From contig JADDOH010000133.1 in the NCBI GenBank assembly GCA_016648135.1, forward strand, positions 496,001 to 560,000: a stretch of DNA of 64,000 nucleotides, in the 5' to 3' direction. Position 1 is the stretch's first letter, and every line of letters starts with the position of its first letter. Source of the stretch: Agrypnia vestita. Its lineage: Eukaryota > Arthropoda > Insecta > Trichoptera > Phryganeidae. The notes under the pieces were generated by a model that was not told the DNA's origin, searched no databases, and was given only the letters and a program-made list of their open reading frames with translations. A program made the position numbers and the translations under genes. Shown piece after piece: positions 34,990-46,499 of the stretch.

Positions 34990-35400
34990 TTACGAAAGAT
35001 ACATCATGCGTACAAGAACCTGGGATTTTGATAAATGTGTAAATGAACGTTTGTTAGCAGCGATCCACCACCTGTCTATCGAGCGTTTACCCTCGTGTAA
35101 CATTGCAGACAAGAATCGAGTGGTTAGGGATGTTCCTTTCATATTTACCCTCGGTGAAACGTGGAGCCATAAAGCAGCGCGCGGGGAGGGTGCCATCCCT
35201 CGGCGGTTAAGAATCACAGATCAGGTGTAGCGGTGATACATTTCACGGGGCGCGAGGGATGTGGAAGGAGGTTTCGGGGTTGTTGCGTGACGCGACGTGC
35301 ATCACTAATGGGAGGTCCCTCGCACGAGTGGGTGCGACTCGGACAAATCAAACACATGTTTACCAGCATACTTACATTACGACACATGGGGACGGTGGAG
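34990..35400. other. GC-rich island before an RTE relic
   Basis: Open on both strands for 74 to 107 codons but with no recognisable protein. Contains GCGCGCGGGGAGGGTGCC and GTGACGCGACGTGC. The RTE relic starts within the last 100 bases of one of these frames. Confidence 0.3.
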
Positions 35401-35910
35401 AAACAGGTACGAATCGATAACTTGAACACAAACAGAGTTAAAACCAAGATTGAGCGAGCTAACCGATGTCTGTACGCTGGAAACAAAATACTTAAAAATA
35501 AAAATGTAAGCTGTATGTCTAAAACAACCATTTATAAGACCAATTGTATTATATAGTAGAGAAATGTGGGCATTAAAACTAACAGATGAAAGCATACTAA
35601 ATATCTGGGAATGAAAGGAATAAATTGGGCATTAGAGAATTAGGTGGAAACATGAACTGCAAATCCTTGTTTGACAAACCAGATATCGTGACTACACTAA
35701 AGAAAGAATCCCTCCAGCAAGGTACCTGAATATAGTACTGTATCAGTAACCCCAAGAAATACGACAACGGGGAATGTGCAGTAAAAAAAACTTGGTGCAC
35801 AACATGAAAGACTATGATAACTGACGGCAGTGGCTACTGCTACTGCATGAGAAGACAAAGATACTGAATAAACTCTGCGTTAGAAGAAGTTTCGAAAACG
35901 AGAACGACAC
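35400..35910 (+). pseudogene. RTE-type LINE C-terminal relic
   Basis: The first frame gives 'RVKTKIERANRCLYAG' and 'NVSCMSKTTIYKT', matching the family's 'EIK.RI..ANR.Y..L...L...L..K.K..iYKT'. A frameshift leads to 'YSREMWALKLTDES' (normally YG.EtW.L...de), then 'RIRWKHELQIL' and, shifted again, the 'KPDIVTTLK' equivalent near 35680. Ends are degraded by about 35910. At least three frame changes show an old copy. Confidence 0.68.
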
Positions 35911-36709
35911 ATTAAAAATAATACGCTATGCATATCTGAATGTCACTTTTTGAAAAGCAATTCAGGCCTCTTTTAGAGCCTAGGCCCTCCGGGCAGTTGC
36001 CCAGGAATCCATGTTATTTGGTCTTTAAAAGACAAAGTATACTCTCAAAAATAATGTCCCGTCCAAGTAGAATGTAAAACAATAGATTACCAAACACTAT
36101 TAGGTATTAAAACCCCGTTTTATTTTTCATCTCCCCAAATATTACATAAAATATCTACTGTGAGATTTTTAATTTGTGGCAAATTTATTGCACTTATAAT
36201 TATTTCCACGTTCTCATTTATTCGCATTTTTCTACATAGTTGTTTACAATTGTAATAAGTTAATAAACGATTAAATTCTAGGCAAGCTATAGAAGCGAAG
36301 AATAAATCGTTTCTGTTTACTAAAACACAAACAGATTATTTTTTACAAAACAAACATGTTTACCTGGTGAAATGCCTCGTGTTTTGCGCCTGCAGCTTTT
36401 CAGTTCAACAATACCGGGGCATAATTATTTTTTATTGAAAAACAACAGGCTATTTTTGGTTATACCTTTGGTGTAGAGGTCTGCGTGTCAAAGCAAGTCA
36501 CCAATCATTCAAAGGCATTTGAGATGTGATATATCAATGAATGAAGGAGATAGTGTAGGTTGATCATATTAATAATTAAATTACATTAGTTATTTTACTT
36601 CTTCAAGCACTTACGTGTGTATGTTTATTTTAGCTGAATATTTCGATCATATTCTCCGCTTTGAGAAAATTGATATCTTATAATTCATGCAGGGGAAGTT
36701 GAAATGCAG

Positions 36710-36880
36710 ATGAAGCGTAGGCAGAAATAAGTTACCTTGGCAGCGTAACTTCAGAAAGTGGCTAAGCGTCTAAAATAGCGATAATCGTATCGGTACATCT
36801 TAAAGATTGATACAGTTTTAAAAAAATTTCGACTAGTAATAAAGACAGATTTCTCCATTTACCATGCAATTTACGAGGTG
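36710..36880 (+). pseudogene. Small RTE-type LINE fragment
   Basis: The frame at about 36729 reads 'AEISYLGSVTSESG', a stop, then 'ASKIAII'. This parallels the conserved '(F)YLGS.vt.dG....I..RI' segment just after the RTE reverse transcriptase domain. A following 'KKISTSNKDRF' may continue it. The fragment is short, so the call depends on that one block. Confidence 0.45.
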
Positions 36881-37329
36881 AGTACATTACACGAAAGCGA
36901 TCTTTCGTCTGATTCCATTAATGTTTAAATGAAATGTTTTTGTATTTATTTAATTACAGAAAACGTTGCTAATCCTAATAATTAAAAAAATAAAAATAGA
37001 AAATGTAGAACAATAAACTTATAAATCCAAGAAATTTTTTTTTAAGAAAACACTAATGAAGAATCACGTTCCCTAACACCACCCCTACTATTTATTAACG
37101 ACGTAAAAAACTTTCTTCCACGAGCTGTTTCTCTCATAACTACATATGCAAGTGATAAAATAACTGTACGTGTGGAATGTAACGTTATGCTAAAAACTAA
37201 AATAATAAATAATTATTATACCACAAAAAAAACTCCTTGTCAATTATGTTGATAAGAAAAAGTATGCACCTATTCGTATTTAAAAATAAAGTATCGGTGA
37301 AACCAATTTTGAAAGATGAAGAAGGAGGA

Positions 37330-37610
37330 GAATAAAACGTGAGCAGGGATTGAAGGGTTAAAGTGCACTACGTATCTGGCGCTTGAGTTACGGCCGACGG
37401 CCGACGGACGCCGACGCCGACGCCGACGCTCGACGCCGGCGGTGCCCGCTCCAGATGGCGGCCGCCGCTCCGGCATTAGCGTCAAATAAATCGCTCACGA
37501 CCGCCGCCAGACCATTATTACCGGGAAAATATAATGCATCCCTGTGTGAGAGGTGATCTAGGAGACCGCCCCGGGCGCCGCGCCGTGAGGGCTGCAAAGC
37601 CGGCCCGTGG
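37330..37610. other. GC-rich island with GACGCC repeats
   Basis: CGGCCGACGG and four to five GACGCC units (about 37400-37430), then GGCGGCCGCCGC. This is a low-complexity CpG tract followed by complex GC-rich DNA. Overlapping minus frames are arginine/alanine-rich artefacts. Confidence 0.45.
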
Positions 37611-37903
37611 CGCGCATTAATAATATATATTATTATATTTTATTTGCTTATTCGGTCATCCTACAAGAAGACATAAACACACTTTAATCGGAGAATACAA
37701 AAACGTAGTAATGTGTCTCCCACAATGTAGGACACACAGATAAGATAATGATAAAGATAATTAATTTAACAAACATAAAACTCAACATAAAACTCCGACA
37801 TCTGTATCTGGATCGTGGGAAGGAAAAAGCTTTCGATTGCAGGTGGCGGTAGTGAAAATATAACATAGGTACATACGAAACAAGTTGTGCAAGTTAAACA
37901 TGT

Positions 37904-38090
37904 ACAGGGTTATTAGGAAAACATTAATAATCTCATAGAACTATATTTCTGCTTTGATTATGAGTCGAAAATTAGTTATGGATATGCGACATCTAATTTT
38001 GCATTTTTTTTTCAATATTTCTGACTTATTTTTTGTAAAACGTTGGACTATCATTACAGTATCTTACAATGAATATGAAAAATTCATTTC
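37904..38090 (+). repeat. Left arm of a 51-kb-type long-TIR element (family G, copy 1)
   Basis: Starts ACAGGGTTATTAGGAAAACA and matches 51009-51196 through GATTATGAGTCGAAAAT, GATATGCGACATC and AACGTTGGACTATCATTACA. No right arm follows, so the copy is truncated. Confidence 0.75.
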
Positions 38091-38762
38091 CTTTAATATG
38101 GACAGGACTCATGAAGTTTGACTGCATAGAGAAAAATGTAGATGAAGAAAGAGATGTCACTGAGAGCTTATTTAAACCGCAAACTTTCAAACTTCATTCG
38201 TTGCCCTTCCAACTACACTAATTATCTACTGTATACACTAACTATATAATGGTGTTCTGAAAAATTTAGACAAAAATAATATTCTGGTACTGAACCGATG
38301 ACGTCATTTGTAAAAACCTATTTAATAACAAATATTTTTCTATGAGTTCCTGCTGTCCTAGTAATATTAATAAAATAATGTAACAGTTTTATTGAAATGT
38401 GTATAAAACGCTTTTTACAATGTTATCAAAATTCTCATATTACATGTACATTAACAGGGAGAGTGGGTAGTTATTATGTTAAAATCTCTCGTCGTAAAAA
38501 ACTCGTACATAATATTCAAATGAACATGCGAAATGAGCGAGCTTTGGCATTGTAATAATATTATTTATTTGACGACGATTTAAATATGATATAAACGACT
38601 ACAAAGCAAAGAGTATTTTATAAAGATGAAATATTTTAAATAATTCATGTGTAATATTGGAACAAATAACAAAATAATATAGCTATAAAATACTCAAATT
38701 ACTTAAAAGAAGTAGGGGGTAAAAAAACGAAACATCAAATTAATTAAATAAAAATATACTAC

Positions 38763-39056
38763 TGATGTCTCACAGAGACGAAGTTATTTATACGGGAATG
38801 TAAGTTTGGAAGTCTTTCGATGTTTAAAGGGCCTAAGGTTTGTCATTGACTTGGCTAAGGTGATCACTTTACACAGTGTAACGTTCACAATTCCACCCGT
38901 GATTGACTCCCACATGTGTTAAATTTTGGAAAATTATAAATATCGTATTTTTGTGCCTTGCTTCACTTTAAAGTACGCTGGCGCCATCTATTGTTCAAAT
39001 TTGTCATTCCCCTGAAATAGTATATAAGATGTCGCTGCTGGTGAAAGTATGTCTTT
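38763..39056 (+). repeat. Dispersed repeat family B, copy 2
   Basis: TGTCTCACAGAGACGAAG, TTATTTATACGGGAATGTAA, CACTTTACACAGTGTAACG, CACTTTAAAGTACGC, then TTTGTCATTCCCCTGAAA and ATGTCGCTGCTG. It serves as the uninterrupted reference for copy 3. Confidence 0.7.
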
Positions 39057-39064
39057 ATATATTA

Positions 39065-39482
39065 TACTAGCTATACCCTCGCGGCTTCGCACGCTTAGAT
39101 TTTTTAGTCATATTTTATGAATTTTGTAGGTATCAGCCTTAACATATAGATATATGTTGTCGCGAACTTTTTAAGAGAAATTTTTGAGTTCTACAACTTC
39201 TCTATAGAAAGTATTTAAATATCTCTTACCATTGAGGCAGCGTTCGTAAAAAACGCATCGCTCGATCATTTTTTCGTCGACTTTAGTTGTAAAATAGGTC
39301 ACCACAAAAGGCCCTTTTATTTTAACAGGATAATATATAGCCTGTGTCCGCCCATTCTAAATATTAGTAAAAGAATTTTTGAAATCGGATGAGTAATTTC
39401 GGAGATTACCTCCTCTACACCCGAACAACAAAAATGAAAAAATAAACTTACAAACTTTACCTCTTTTTATATTAGTATATTT
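39065..39482 (+). mobile_element. RTE retrotransposon 3' end (conserved insect type)
   Basis: Begins TACTAGCTATACCCTCGCGG then CTTCGCACGC, continues through TATAGCCTGTGTCCGCCCAT, GAAATCGGATGAGTAATTTC and GGAGATTACCTCC, and ends ACAAACTTTACCTCTTTTTA then TATTAGTATAT. This is the widespread 3' terminus of insect RTE elements, seen in very many moth loci; the assignment is from memory. It directly follows repeat B copy 2. Confidence 0.75.
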
Positions 39483-40028
39483 ATTTTTATTTATTTTTTA
39501 ATGGTTCACAAACAATGAAAAACACATAACATGATATAGATAATATACAATTATAATACAATTAGTTTAAATGCTTTTCATCACTTAAATGTGAGATTAA
39601 AGTAAAGGCTAAAACATATACAACAAAGAGCAGAAAAATGTGATTTTATAGAGTGAGATTGAATAAAGACACTGAATAGCTAATTTCGCAAGTTTAGTAA
39701 TAGCCTATGTCTAGTATATATTATATTCATCCGAATCATTAACGTATACACTAGAATACACCAGAAAATTATCTTTAATTTTTTACTCCCTATTTCAAAT
39801 TTACATTGAGGGGGGACTTTAATTTTACAAGACGCCCTCAAGATGTAAGCATTACATTAATTAATCGATGGCTCATTGTGCTCGGCGTCGGGAAGATACA
39901 AATGGACCAAAGTTGATGGTTCCGTGTTGCGCAAGTTTGGTTGTAACCTAGTGTTGGGAATACGGTGATAACAACTCCCAGGGAAAACTTGCACGTTTAA
40001 TATACAGGCTATTGCGGGAGTTCCGGAG

Positions 40029-40066
40029 GCCCGGGGCGCGCGGGGGGGGGGGAGGGGGTGGAAGGG
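40029..40066 (+). other. G-quadruplex candidate
   Basis: CCCGGGGCGCGC followed by a run of about 12 G, then AGGGGGTGGAAGGG: four or more G-runs with short loops. Confidence 0.5.
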
Positions 40067-40330
40067 AAGCACAACACAAACTAATAAACTGCGAAAGTCA
40101 TAAGCTTTCGGAAAATAAGGTCCAGACGCGGTGTAGCAGATCGGATGAAAACAGCATCCGCGGTGATGTGATTAATCTTACAAAATCATAGTCCAATTTT
40201 GACCCTGCGAAATATTGCATAAAAGCAAAGCGGCAATTATTTTATTAACTAGTTTAGAATGTACTAAATGCGCGATTTTAAAGGAAATATAGCTCTGTCC
40301 CTTCCAAAATTATGTATCCAGATCACTATT

Positions 40331-40515
40331 AAAAGCAAAGACAGCAATATCCATATCAACCAATCAACCCCCAAGGATATAATATCACGTGACACTATAT
40401 GAGAAATAATGTCTATTTTAGACCGAAATATCAAAGCAAATACAGCAATATCCAATTATGCAAAAGCAGCAATGTCTATTTTTTAGTAGCAAACACAGCA
40501 TCCATATTAAAATGA
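40331..40515 (+). repeat. Irregular AAAGCAAAnACAGCAATATCCA repeat
   Basis: Full or partial units near 40332, 40432, 40462 and 40488, with two of them keeping ACAGCAATATCCA exactly. Confidence 0.5.
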
Positions 40516-40878
40516 AATATTTATTTATACAGGTATATACAAGGTAAACTGGGGTGACAATTGTTTTTAAAAACGTATTTTCAATAGTGTCATAGAATCC
40601 AAAGAAATTATGTTGGGTAGTCAGTTTTTTTGTACTTATCTCAGAAACACCGCAAAGCCTTTGCTTTTATACCACTCATATATAGGTAAGGAGGTAAAAG
40701 CTGGCAACGACAACAAAAATACATTGAAAAGACGTGAGCGTGAATGCGTGGCGCGCTGCCATGTTGAGAATGCAACAAAAAATACTGTTGTACAAAAAAA
40801 TATTTACAAATGTTTACATATATGAAAACAACTGACAGTGTGTCTTTCATTTCGCTTTCTTGTTGTATTTTAATGAAT

Positions 40879-41262
40879 CCATATTATGGTTGCGCTTAAA
40901 ACGCATCGAGTAATGCATTGTTTTTAAAATGCCAGCTTCGAAAAATAATCAAATGGTATGATTTTTTAAAGGAATGAAGTGTACACATTACTATAGAATA
41001 AATTTAGATATTATGTAATGGCAATTATGTTTTTGATGATATATTTCTGGGTAAGAATATAAATGGATGGAAATGTGTCAAACTCAAACGCATACACAGC
41101 GACGTATGACCCATATTATAATTGCGTTTAAAACGCATTTAGTAATGTGTTGTTTTCTATTACCACATTTAAAATGAATCAAATCGCAAGATTTTTAATC
41201 AATTAAGGACTATACACTATTTTAAAATACATTTAAATATTATTTAATGCAGATTATATATA
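40879..41262 (+). repeat. Diverged direct duplication, period about 230 bp
   Basis: CCATATTAT(G/A)(G/A)TTGCG then TTAAAACGCAT, AGTAATG, then TATT-TGTAATGGCA-ATTAT-type ends at 40879-41035 recur at 41111-41262. Confidence 0.6.
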
Positions 41263-41479
41263 GATATACATTATTTAACATTCGAGTCACTTTATAGTAA
41301 ATTACATCTATATTTATAATTCTCATTCATGTGTGAAAAAAGCCACTAAAACTTATTTTTCTTGGAATAAAATTGCGCTTTCTTGGTCTGTATCGATATT
41401 CGCAAAAGCAGACAAGAAACCAAAGAAGTCGTAATACTACCACGTTTCTAATATACTGAAAAAAATTCTCCATTTGGTT

Positions 41480-41541
41480 GATTGGTTTCCAATACTGAAA
41501 ACAAATTTCAGATTGGTTTCCGATACAGAAAACAAATGTGA
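41480..41541 (+). repeat. Tandem duplication, period 31 bp
   Basis: GATTGGTTTCCAATACTGAA then AACAAATTTCA is repeated at once as GATTGGTTTCCGATACAGAA then AACAAATGTGA. Confidence 0.85.
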
Positions 41542-41639
41542 ACCGGGTCAAATAATACAATGCGAATTTACCAAAAATTAGCTGACGAAATACCCACCAT
41601 TTACAAATATTTGAACATTGTTTCATGGCACACACGACG

Positions 41640-43500
41640 TAGTATTTACATTTCCGATTGTCTGCGTCTCGGTTTCAGGTAATAATCATTCGATATCTTA
41701 CCGAATACATATCCCACGAAGACGCACAACATTAAGTTAATTAATTGAATTATGTATAATAGTATAGGTTACGTAATATGATATTCGGGAGGAAACACGA
41801 CCAATCCATTAATATACTTATATACATTCGTACGTGAAAGAATATATATATATATTTTTATATTTGTATTATTATCATAAAAAAACTTAATGTTAATGCA
41901 TGTACATGAGAAAAATTAATAAAAAGAAAGAAATCTAAAAAAAAAACTGTACAATTACATATATTATCACATATTAGTACCTATCTAAACAATTTACATA
42001 AATTGTCAACTTATTAGAGAGCGCCTCATTTCATCGTCAGTGTTAAAAGAAAATTTTAGATAGAACATTTTTCTAGTAATTGCCAAACATTCAATGTTAG
42101 TTAGCACCTTGGATTTCCGTTCAAGCTACAAAATTTACGTAGTACTTTTATGCACGTAAATCGAGATGTTCCTAAGATAAGAAGAGCTAGTGTCGAATAA
42201 AATAATTGTATTATTCGATACCTAATGAAAACGAAATATGTAAAATATATGCGTAGTAATCATCATGAAACAAAATAATTTCGCTGTCTGTCTGTCCGTG
42301 TATTTGTCGTAAAATCCGTAAATTGCTGGAATTAAAAAAGATATAATAATAGAGTGTGATACGCAATCAGCGCCCAGCATATGTTGCGCGGTCATGCAAG
42401 GCAAGTCTATTATTATTATTTCCCGTGATTTTTTGTGACTAAATAAATATAATCAATATGCCGTAATTATAAGATATAATTACGAATTAAAGCATCTTGA
42501 GTCTCATAATTTTGATAAAAATTCAGTATAATCATAAACAATTTGAAATTCAGAGCCAAAAAATTTAATAAAAATAAAATAACATTTGAAAAATTAGTTT
42601 TATGTTAGTAATGAAGTTTTTTTCAATCTTATCGTTGCGGTACAGAACATTAGTATATATTACATACTGAATCATGCTGAGAACACAGCAGTGATAACGT
42701 ATACGGACAGAGAGGTGTGGAAAGGAATAGGCGAACACTGAGAAGAGTGCCAGAGAAAGGTTAAGCCTGGTTTAAGTCCGGCAAAGATTCGCAGACATCT
42801 TGCAGGGAAAAACTTTATCTTAAGAATAAAAAAAAAACAGCTGAAATGCCACGTAAACGTGAAAGCTTGTGATATCAAAACAATCTATTATGTTTTATTT
42901 CGATGTGTACACACTTTTCACACGTGAATTTGTTCCATATTTTTATAGAGGTGGGATTTCTAGTTTATAAAGCCGAGTTAAGTAAAATAGCGTACCTACA
43001 AACGCATTAATGTCCCTCGTATAAATTGCTGCAACAACATTTTATTTTTGGGTAGAGAAGGGGGCACGCAATTTTTTTTTATTAGTATTGCAAAATAAAG
43101 CTACAAGATCCGAGTGTACCTATTAAAATAACTCAGTAAACGACTTAACCTTCAAGCAGAAAATATATTTCTATGTTATGATATTTGTTTTAGAAATCCT
43201 CGCTGGAAACATGTCGGTAGAGTTTATTGGAACATGAGAACGAACATAATACGATAAGATGAAGAGATATAATGAGAATGCCATTCCGGAAGAAGTCCAA
43301 ATCTAAAAACCTATGATGTAGAATGAAGATCTTTAAGGTATGTCAGAGAAAATAAGAAAGAACAAAATATATTTTTATTTAAAATATGCATAGTTGTAAA
43401 AAATATTATAATTTAAAATATGCTTAGTTATGAAATTTACACAACATATATACTTAAAATATATGTAGGTATGTGTTGTTTGAATTTTTAAATAGTTTAA
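41640..43500. other. AT-rich DNA without recognisable genes
   Basis: Nothing identified beyond a short (TA)n at about 41842. The open frames are short and compositionally random. Confidence 0.35.
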
Positions 43501-43523
43501 TTGATGTGTGTGATATGCATATA

Positions 43524-43640
43524 CAGGATGTCTCATAGCTAGTAGAAAAAACTTTACAGGTGGATTCCTGCCTTCATAATGAGTCGAAAATGTTCAAGCA
43601 ACCATGAACTTAACGTCAACAGATATGCGATATAAAAGTA
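43524..43640 (+). repeat. Family G-related terminus (copy 2)
   Basis: ACAGGATGTCTCATAGCTAG then CCTGCCTTCATAATGAGTCG, AAAATGTTCAAG and AGATATGCGATAT parallel 51009-51135. The similarity fades after about 43640. Confidence 0.55.
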
Positions 43641-43780
43641 TTCTTTTTTTAAATATTTCTTTCAAAAGAGACGCAAAAGATAATGTAATTTTTGTGCTTC
43701 AAAACAAAAAAAATGTTTTTGGTTGTATCATAAGGGAGATATCTACCTTGTTGGGCCAAAAATGTTCGATTTTTCACCAT

Positions 43781-43926
43781 TTTTTATGCGAAAATTATTA
43801 AATATAGAATGTCGATATTTGGTATGTTAACCAAGCGGTCTTTATTGAACATAAAAAATATTTTTATGTTGGTCAAAATAAAAAATATCAAAATTATATA
43901 TTTAATAATTTTTGCATAAAAATAAT
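43781..43926. repeat. Foldback with 40-bp arms
   Basis: TTATGCGAAAATTATTAAAT then ATA (left arm, about 43785-43808) is inverted as TATATTTAATAATTTTTGCA then TAA near 43899-43921. The centre holds a further palindrome, ACATAAAAAATATTTTTATGT. Confidence 0.7.
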
Positions 43927-44398
43927 CGTGAAATATCGATTTTTTTTTTAAATCATTTTAAAATCGTTTTTATTAAAAAAAAACCTTTATATAACATCTT
44001 ATTGTGGGTAAAGTGATTGAGGGTAAAAATTAAGTTTCTCGACAACATAAAAGTTTACTAGCGGAAAACAATACAGATTGAGAAATTTGCACACTTATTA
44101 CGAGTGTTTTACATTAAGTTAAAGCACACGTTTACATCAAATAAAAACACTCGCAACTGGAGGAAAAACATTCAATCCATGTCGGGGTTTAACAGCTTTA
44201 TGGCAACGCTTACAGACCGCAGCCGGGCGGAGGGGGGCGTACCACAAGGACTCAGTACTGGTCCCTTTCGGACAATTAAAGGCTCGGAAGGGTTTTTATG
44301 GTGGAAACTTGTTAGGGAACGAAATCACTGTTTATGTACACCAGTGCGCGTATGTTGGGATTCCTGTGTGTGTGTAAAAAGTTATTCCGAGTGACTCC

Positions 44399-44977
44399 CA
44401 GGCGCGTGCAGTGAGAACAAGAAGCATGACTTTTATTTAAACATATTTCTTTAATTCATCCTATTTCTTTTGCCCAGACCTCATATGCAGATGTATTGAT
44501 CCGATATCTTTATGCTATACATATATCTTTTGCACTTCTTTTTCATCTTATCTCTTCTCTTTTTTACTAAGTAGATCTGTCCTTTCCTATCAATTCCTTA
44601 TTCCTCTTTTACCTTTATTTCTTTGACTTTCATAGTTCGTTCGTAACTTAAAACTTTCACTTTTTTTGTTTTTTTTTATAACTCAATTTATTGTTGCTAG
44701 TTGCTATGTGTTAATACATAACATGTTAATTCTGTGGAAACTTGTAAGATGGTCTCTATACTGTTCAATAATCATGTGTAATCTGATTTTTATATGTACT
44801 GTTAGTTTTCCATGAATAAATAAAATAAAAATAAAAATATATTTGGAAGAAGAAATTTATCTGGCAGAATACTATGAAATATTAAAAACTGAATAATATA
44901 TTAATTATTACGAAATACGCTTAATATTAATATGCTTACGAAAAAGTCATGCTTCTTGTTCTCACTGCACGGCCCTG
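44399..44977. mobile_element. hAT-like miniature element with perfect 8-bp target duplication
   Basis: Terminal inverted repeats of 36 bp: the left (44399-44434) starts CAGGCGCGTGCAGTGAGAAC and the right, reverse-complemented (44977-44942), starts CAGGGCCGTGCAGTGAGAAC, 34 of 36 matching. The flanks are GTGACTCC at 44391-44398 and GTGACTCC at 44978-44985, an exact 8-bp duplication. A CAGGG start with 8-bp duplication is the hAT signature. The 579-bp body is AT-rich and has no transposase. An interior AATAAATAAAATAAAAATAA stretch (about 44815-44838) could be a captured retroelement tail. Confidence 0.88.
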
Positions 44978-45040
44978 GTGACTCCATAGTCACAAAGTTT
45001 GGTAAAAGTATATACATATGCCTAGGCCGATAGTTAAATG

Positions 45041-45237
45041 ACTATAATCACTCAACGTTTAACAACTTGATGATTCTAGTTCATTTAACATGTATTGAAA
45101 GTCAGCCCTTTGAAGATGACTGACCAAGACAGCCAAGCCAACTATAATCACTCAACGTTTAACAACTTGATGATTCCAGTTCATTTAACATGTATTGAAA
45201 GTCAGCCCTTTGAAGATGACTGACCAAGACAGCCAAG
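45041..45237 (+). repeat. 100-bp tandem duplication, one mismatch
   Basis: Copies at 45041-45140 and 45141-45237 (period 100 bp) differ inside the shared unit only at 45077/45177 (T/C). It ends 9 bp before a (CCTAA)n tract. Confidence 0.95.
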
Positions 45238-45246
45238 TGATTCAAA

Positions 45247-45283
45247 TCTAACCTAACCTAACCTAACTGAACCTAACCTAACC
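45247..45283 (-). repeat. Interstitial (TTAGG)n tract
   Basis: The plus strand shows about four CCTAA units, a CTGAA break, then two more: the insect telomeric pentamer in internal position. Confidence 0.8.
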
Positions 45284-45929
45284 AAACATCACAAATTTAT
45301 CAAAATCCATTTTAACTGAATGACTACATGACGTTCAGCCATGTGGTTAAACATTACGCTCAATGACTTGGCTAGTTGTCCTTCAGCCATTTAATTGTAT
45401 GCCGGCGTTTAAAGAACGGCCTAGGCGTCCAATTAATTACCTGGCAAATTTAACCAGATACATTACAGTTTAATTCGTCGATATCATTTTTTGGATTTTA
45501 TATTTTCTTCAAGTACGAATGATCAGGAGAGTGCCTTATCGAGGCCATGGACGTTGTGATTATATCTTACGCATTCGCCGGTGTTTCGTGGAGGTGTGAC
45601 GCTTCTTTCTACGCTAGGGGTCGTAAGCGTGTTGCAATATGAACTGACGATGTCTTCGATGTTTGTGAAGACGGGTCGCCATATACCTACACCTACTTCA
45701 TAAACGAAATTACAGCGAAACGTCGAGAATCGAATCTCAACAAATCCATTCGTTTCGTATATATCAGTTTGTTTCAATACCTAAATTTGTAAAATGATCG
45801 TTTTTCAACCTTAAACCTTTAAAGAATGATCAATGTTTTCTACTGTAAAAAGAAGTCGTTAGTTTAAAATAAAAAAGAAATCAGGTCAAAATAGTAACCC
45901 TTGTTTTTGTAAAGGTCTTTATATTCATT

Positions 45930-46270
45930 TACGGAATGGAAACGCGGATATCAAAAACTAGTAAGAGAAGGAAATGTGGTGCTGGAGAAGTATGCTTAAA
46001 ATCCCTTGGAGCGCAATGCATTCTGACGCCTCAAGTTGATTCGACTAACACGATTCTAATATTACCTACGATCTATTCGAGACACATTGTCCGGAAAATC
46101 TGAAAATCTGTCATTGACTGGAAAAGTGGAAGACCAAAGCTGAACAGGCAGACCTTCAGCTCAATTAAGTGACCAGATATACGATGCTCCAGGCTATCAT
46201 CTTGGATACATGGATGGGTGGGCAGAGAAAGGTGGAAAAAAATTATCAACACATCAACAAAGAACAACAG
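45930..46270 (+). pseudogene. RTE-type LINE C-terminal relic
   Basis: Pieces in alternating frames read 'MLKIPW' (near 45995), 'TGKVEDQS', 'TGRPSAQLSDQIYDA' and a final 'GWAEKGGKKLSTHQQ'. This is the C-terminal order of moth RTE proteins ('MLRIPWTA...V.GK.EG.R.RGR.P.RW.DQI..A'). Several stops and frameshifts are present. The similarity ends near 46270. Confidence 0.55.
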
Positions 46271-46499
46271 AAGAAAAAGGACAAGTCGTAACCCTTGTAA
46301 TTCCATAAAGTAAATAAGGGAACTCAAAAAACCCATCAAATTGTTTTAGTGCTAATAGGATTTGAGTACCCTCTATTTCGAAAAGGGGAGAATTAGAAAC
46401 CGACATGAATACGCCACAGAACCTCAGCATCCAATGCATTTATTATTTACTCCTCACGATGCCACTGAACGTCGGTTTAAATAAAGGTTTACTATTTTA

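Noticed and set aside
35940..36060. GGCCTCTTTTAGAGCCTAGG and CCGGGCAGTTGCCCAGG as transposon termini
   Set aside because: The small palindromes look transposon-like, but no partner terminus was found within several kilobases.
44104..44394. A 96-codon frame containing 'GGVPQGLSTGP', resembling the reverse transcriptase GVPQGS(V/I)LGP box
   Set aside because: No other reverse transcriptase motif occurs on either side in any frame, and the following residues do not fit. In GC-rich DNA next to a hAT element this is probably coincidence.
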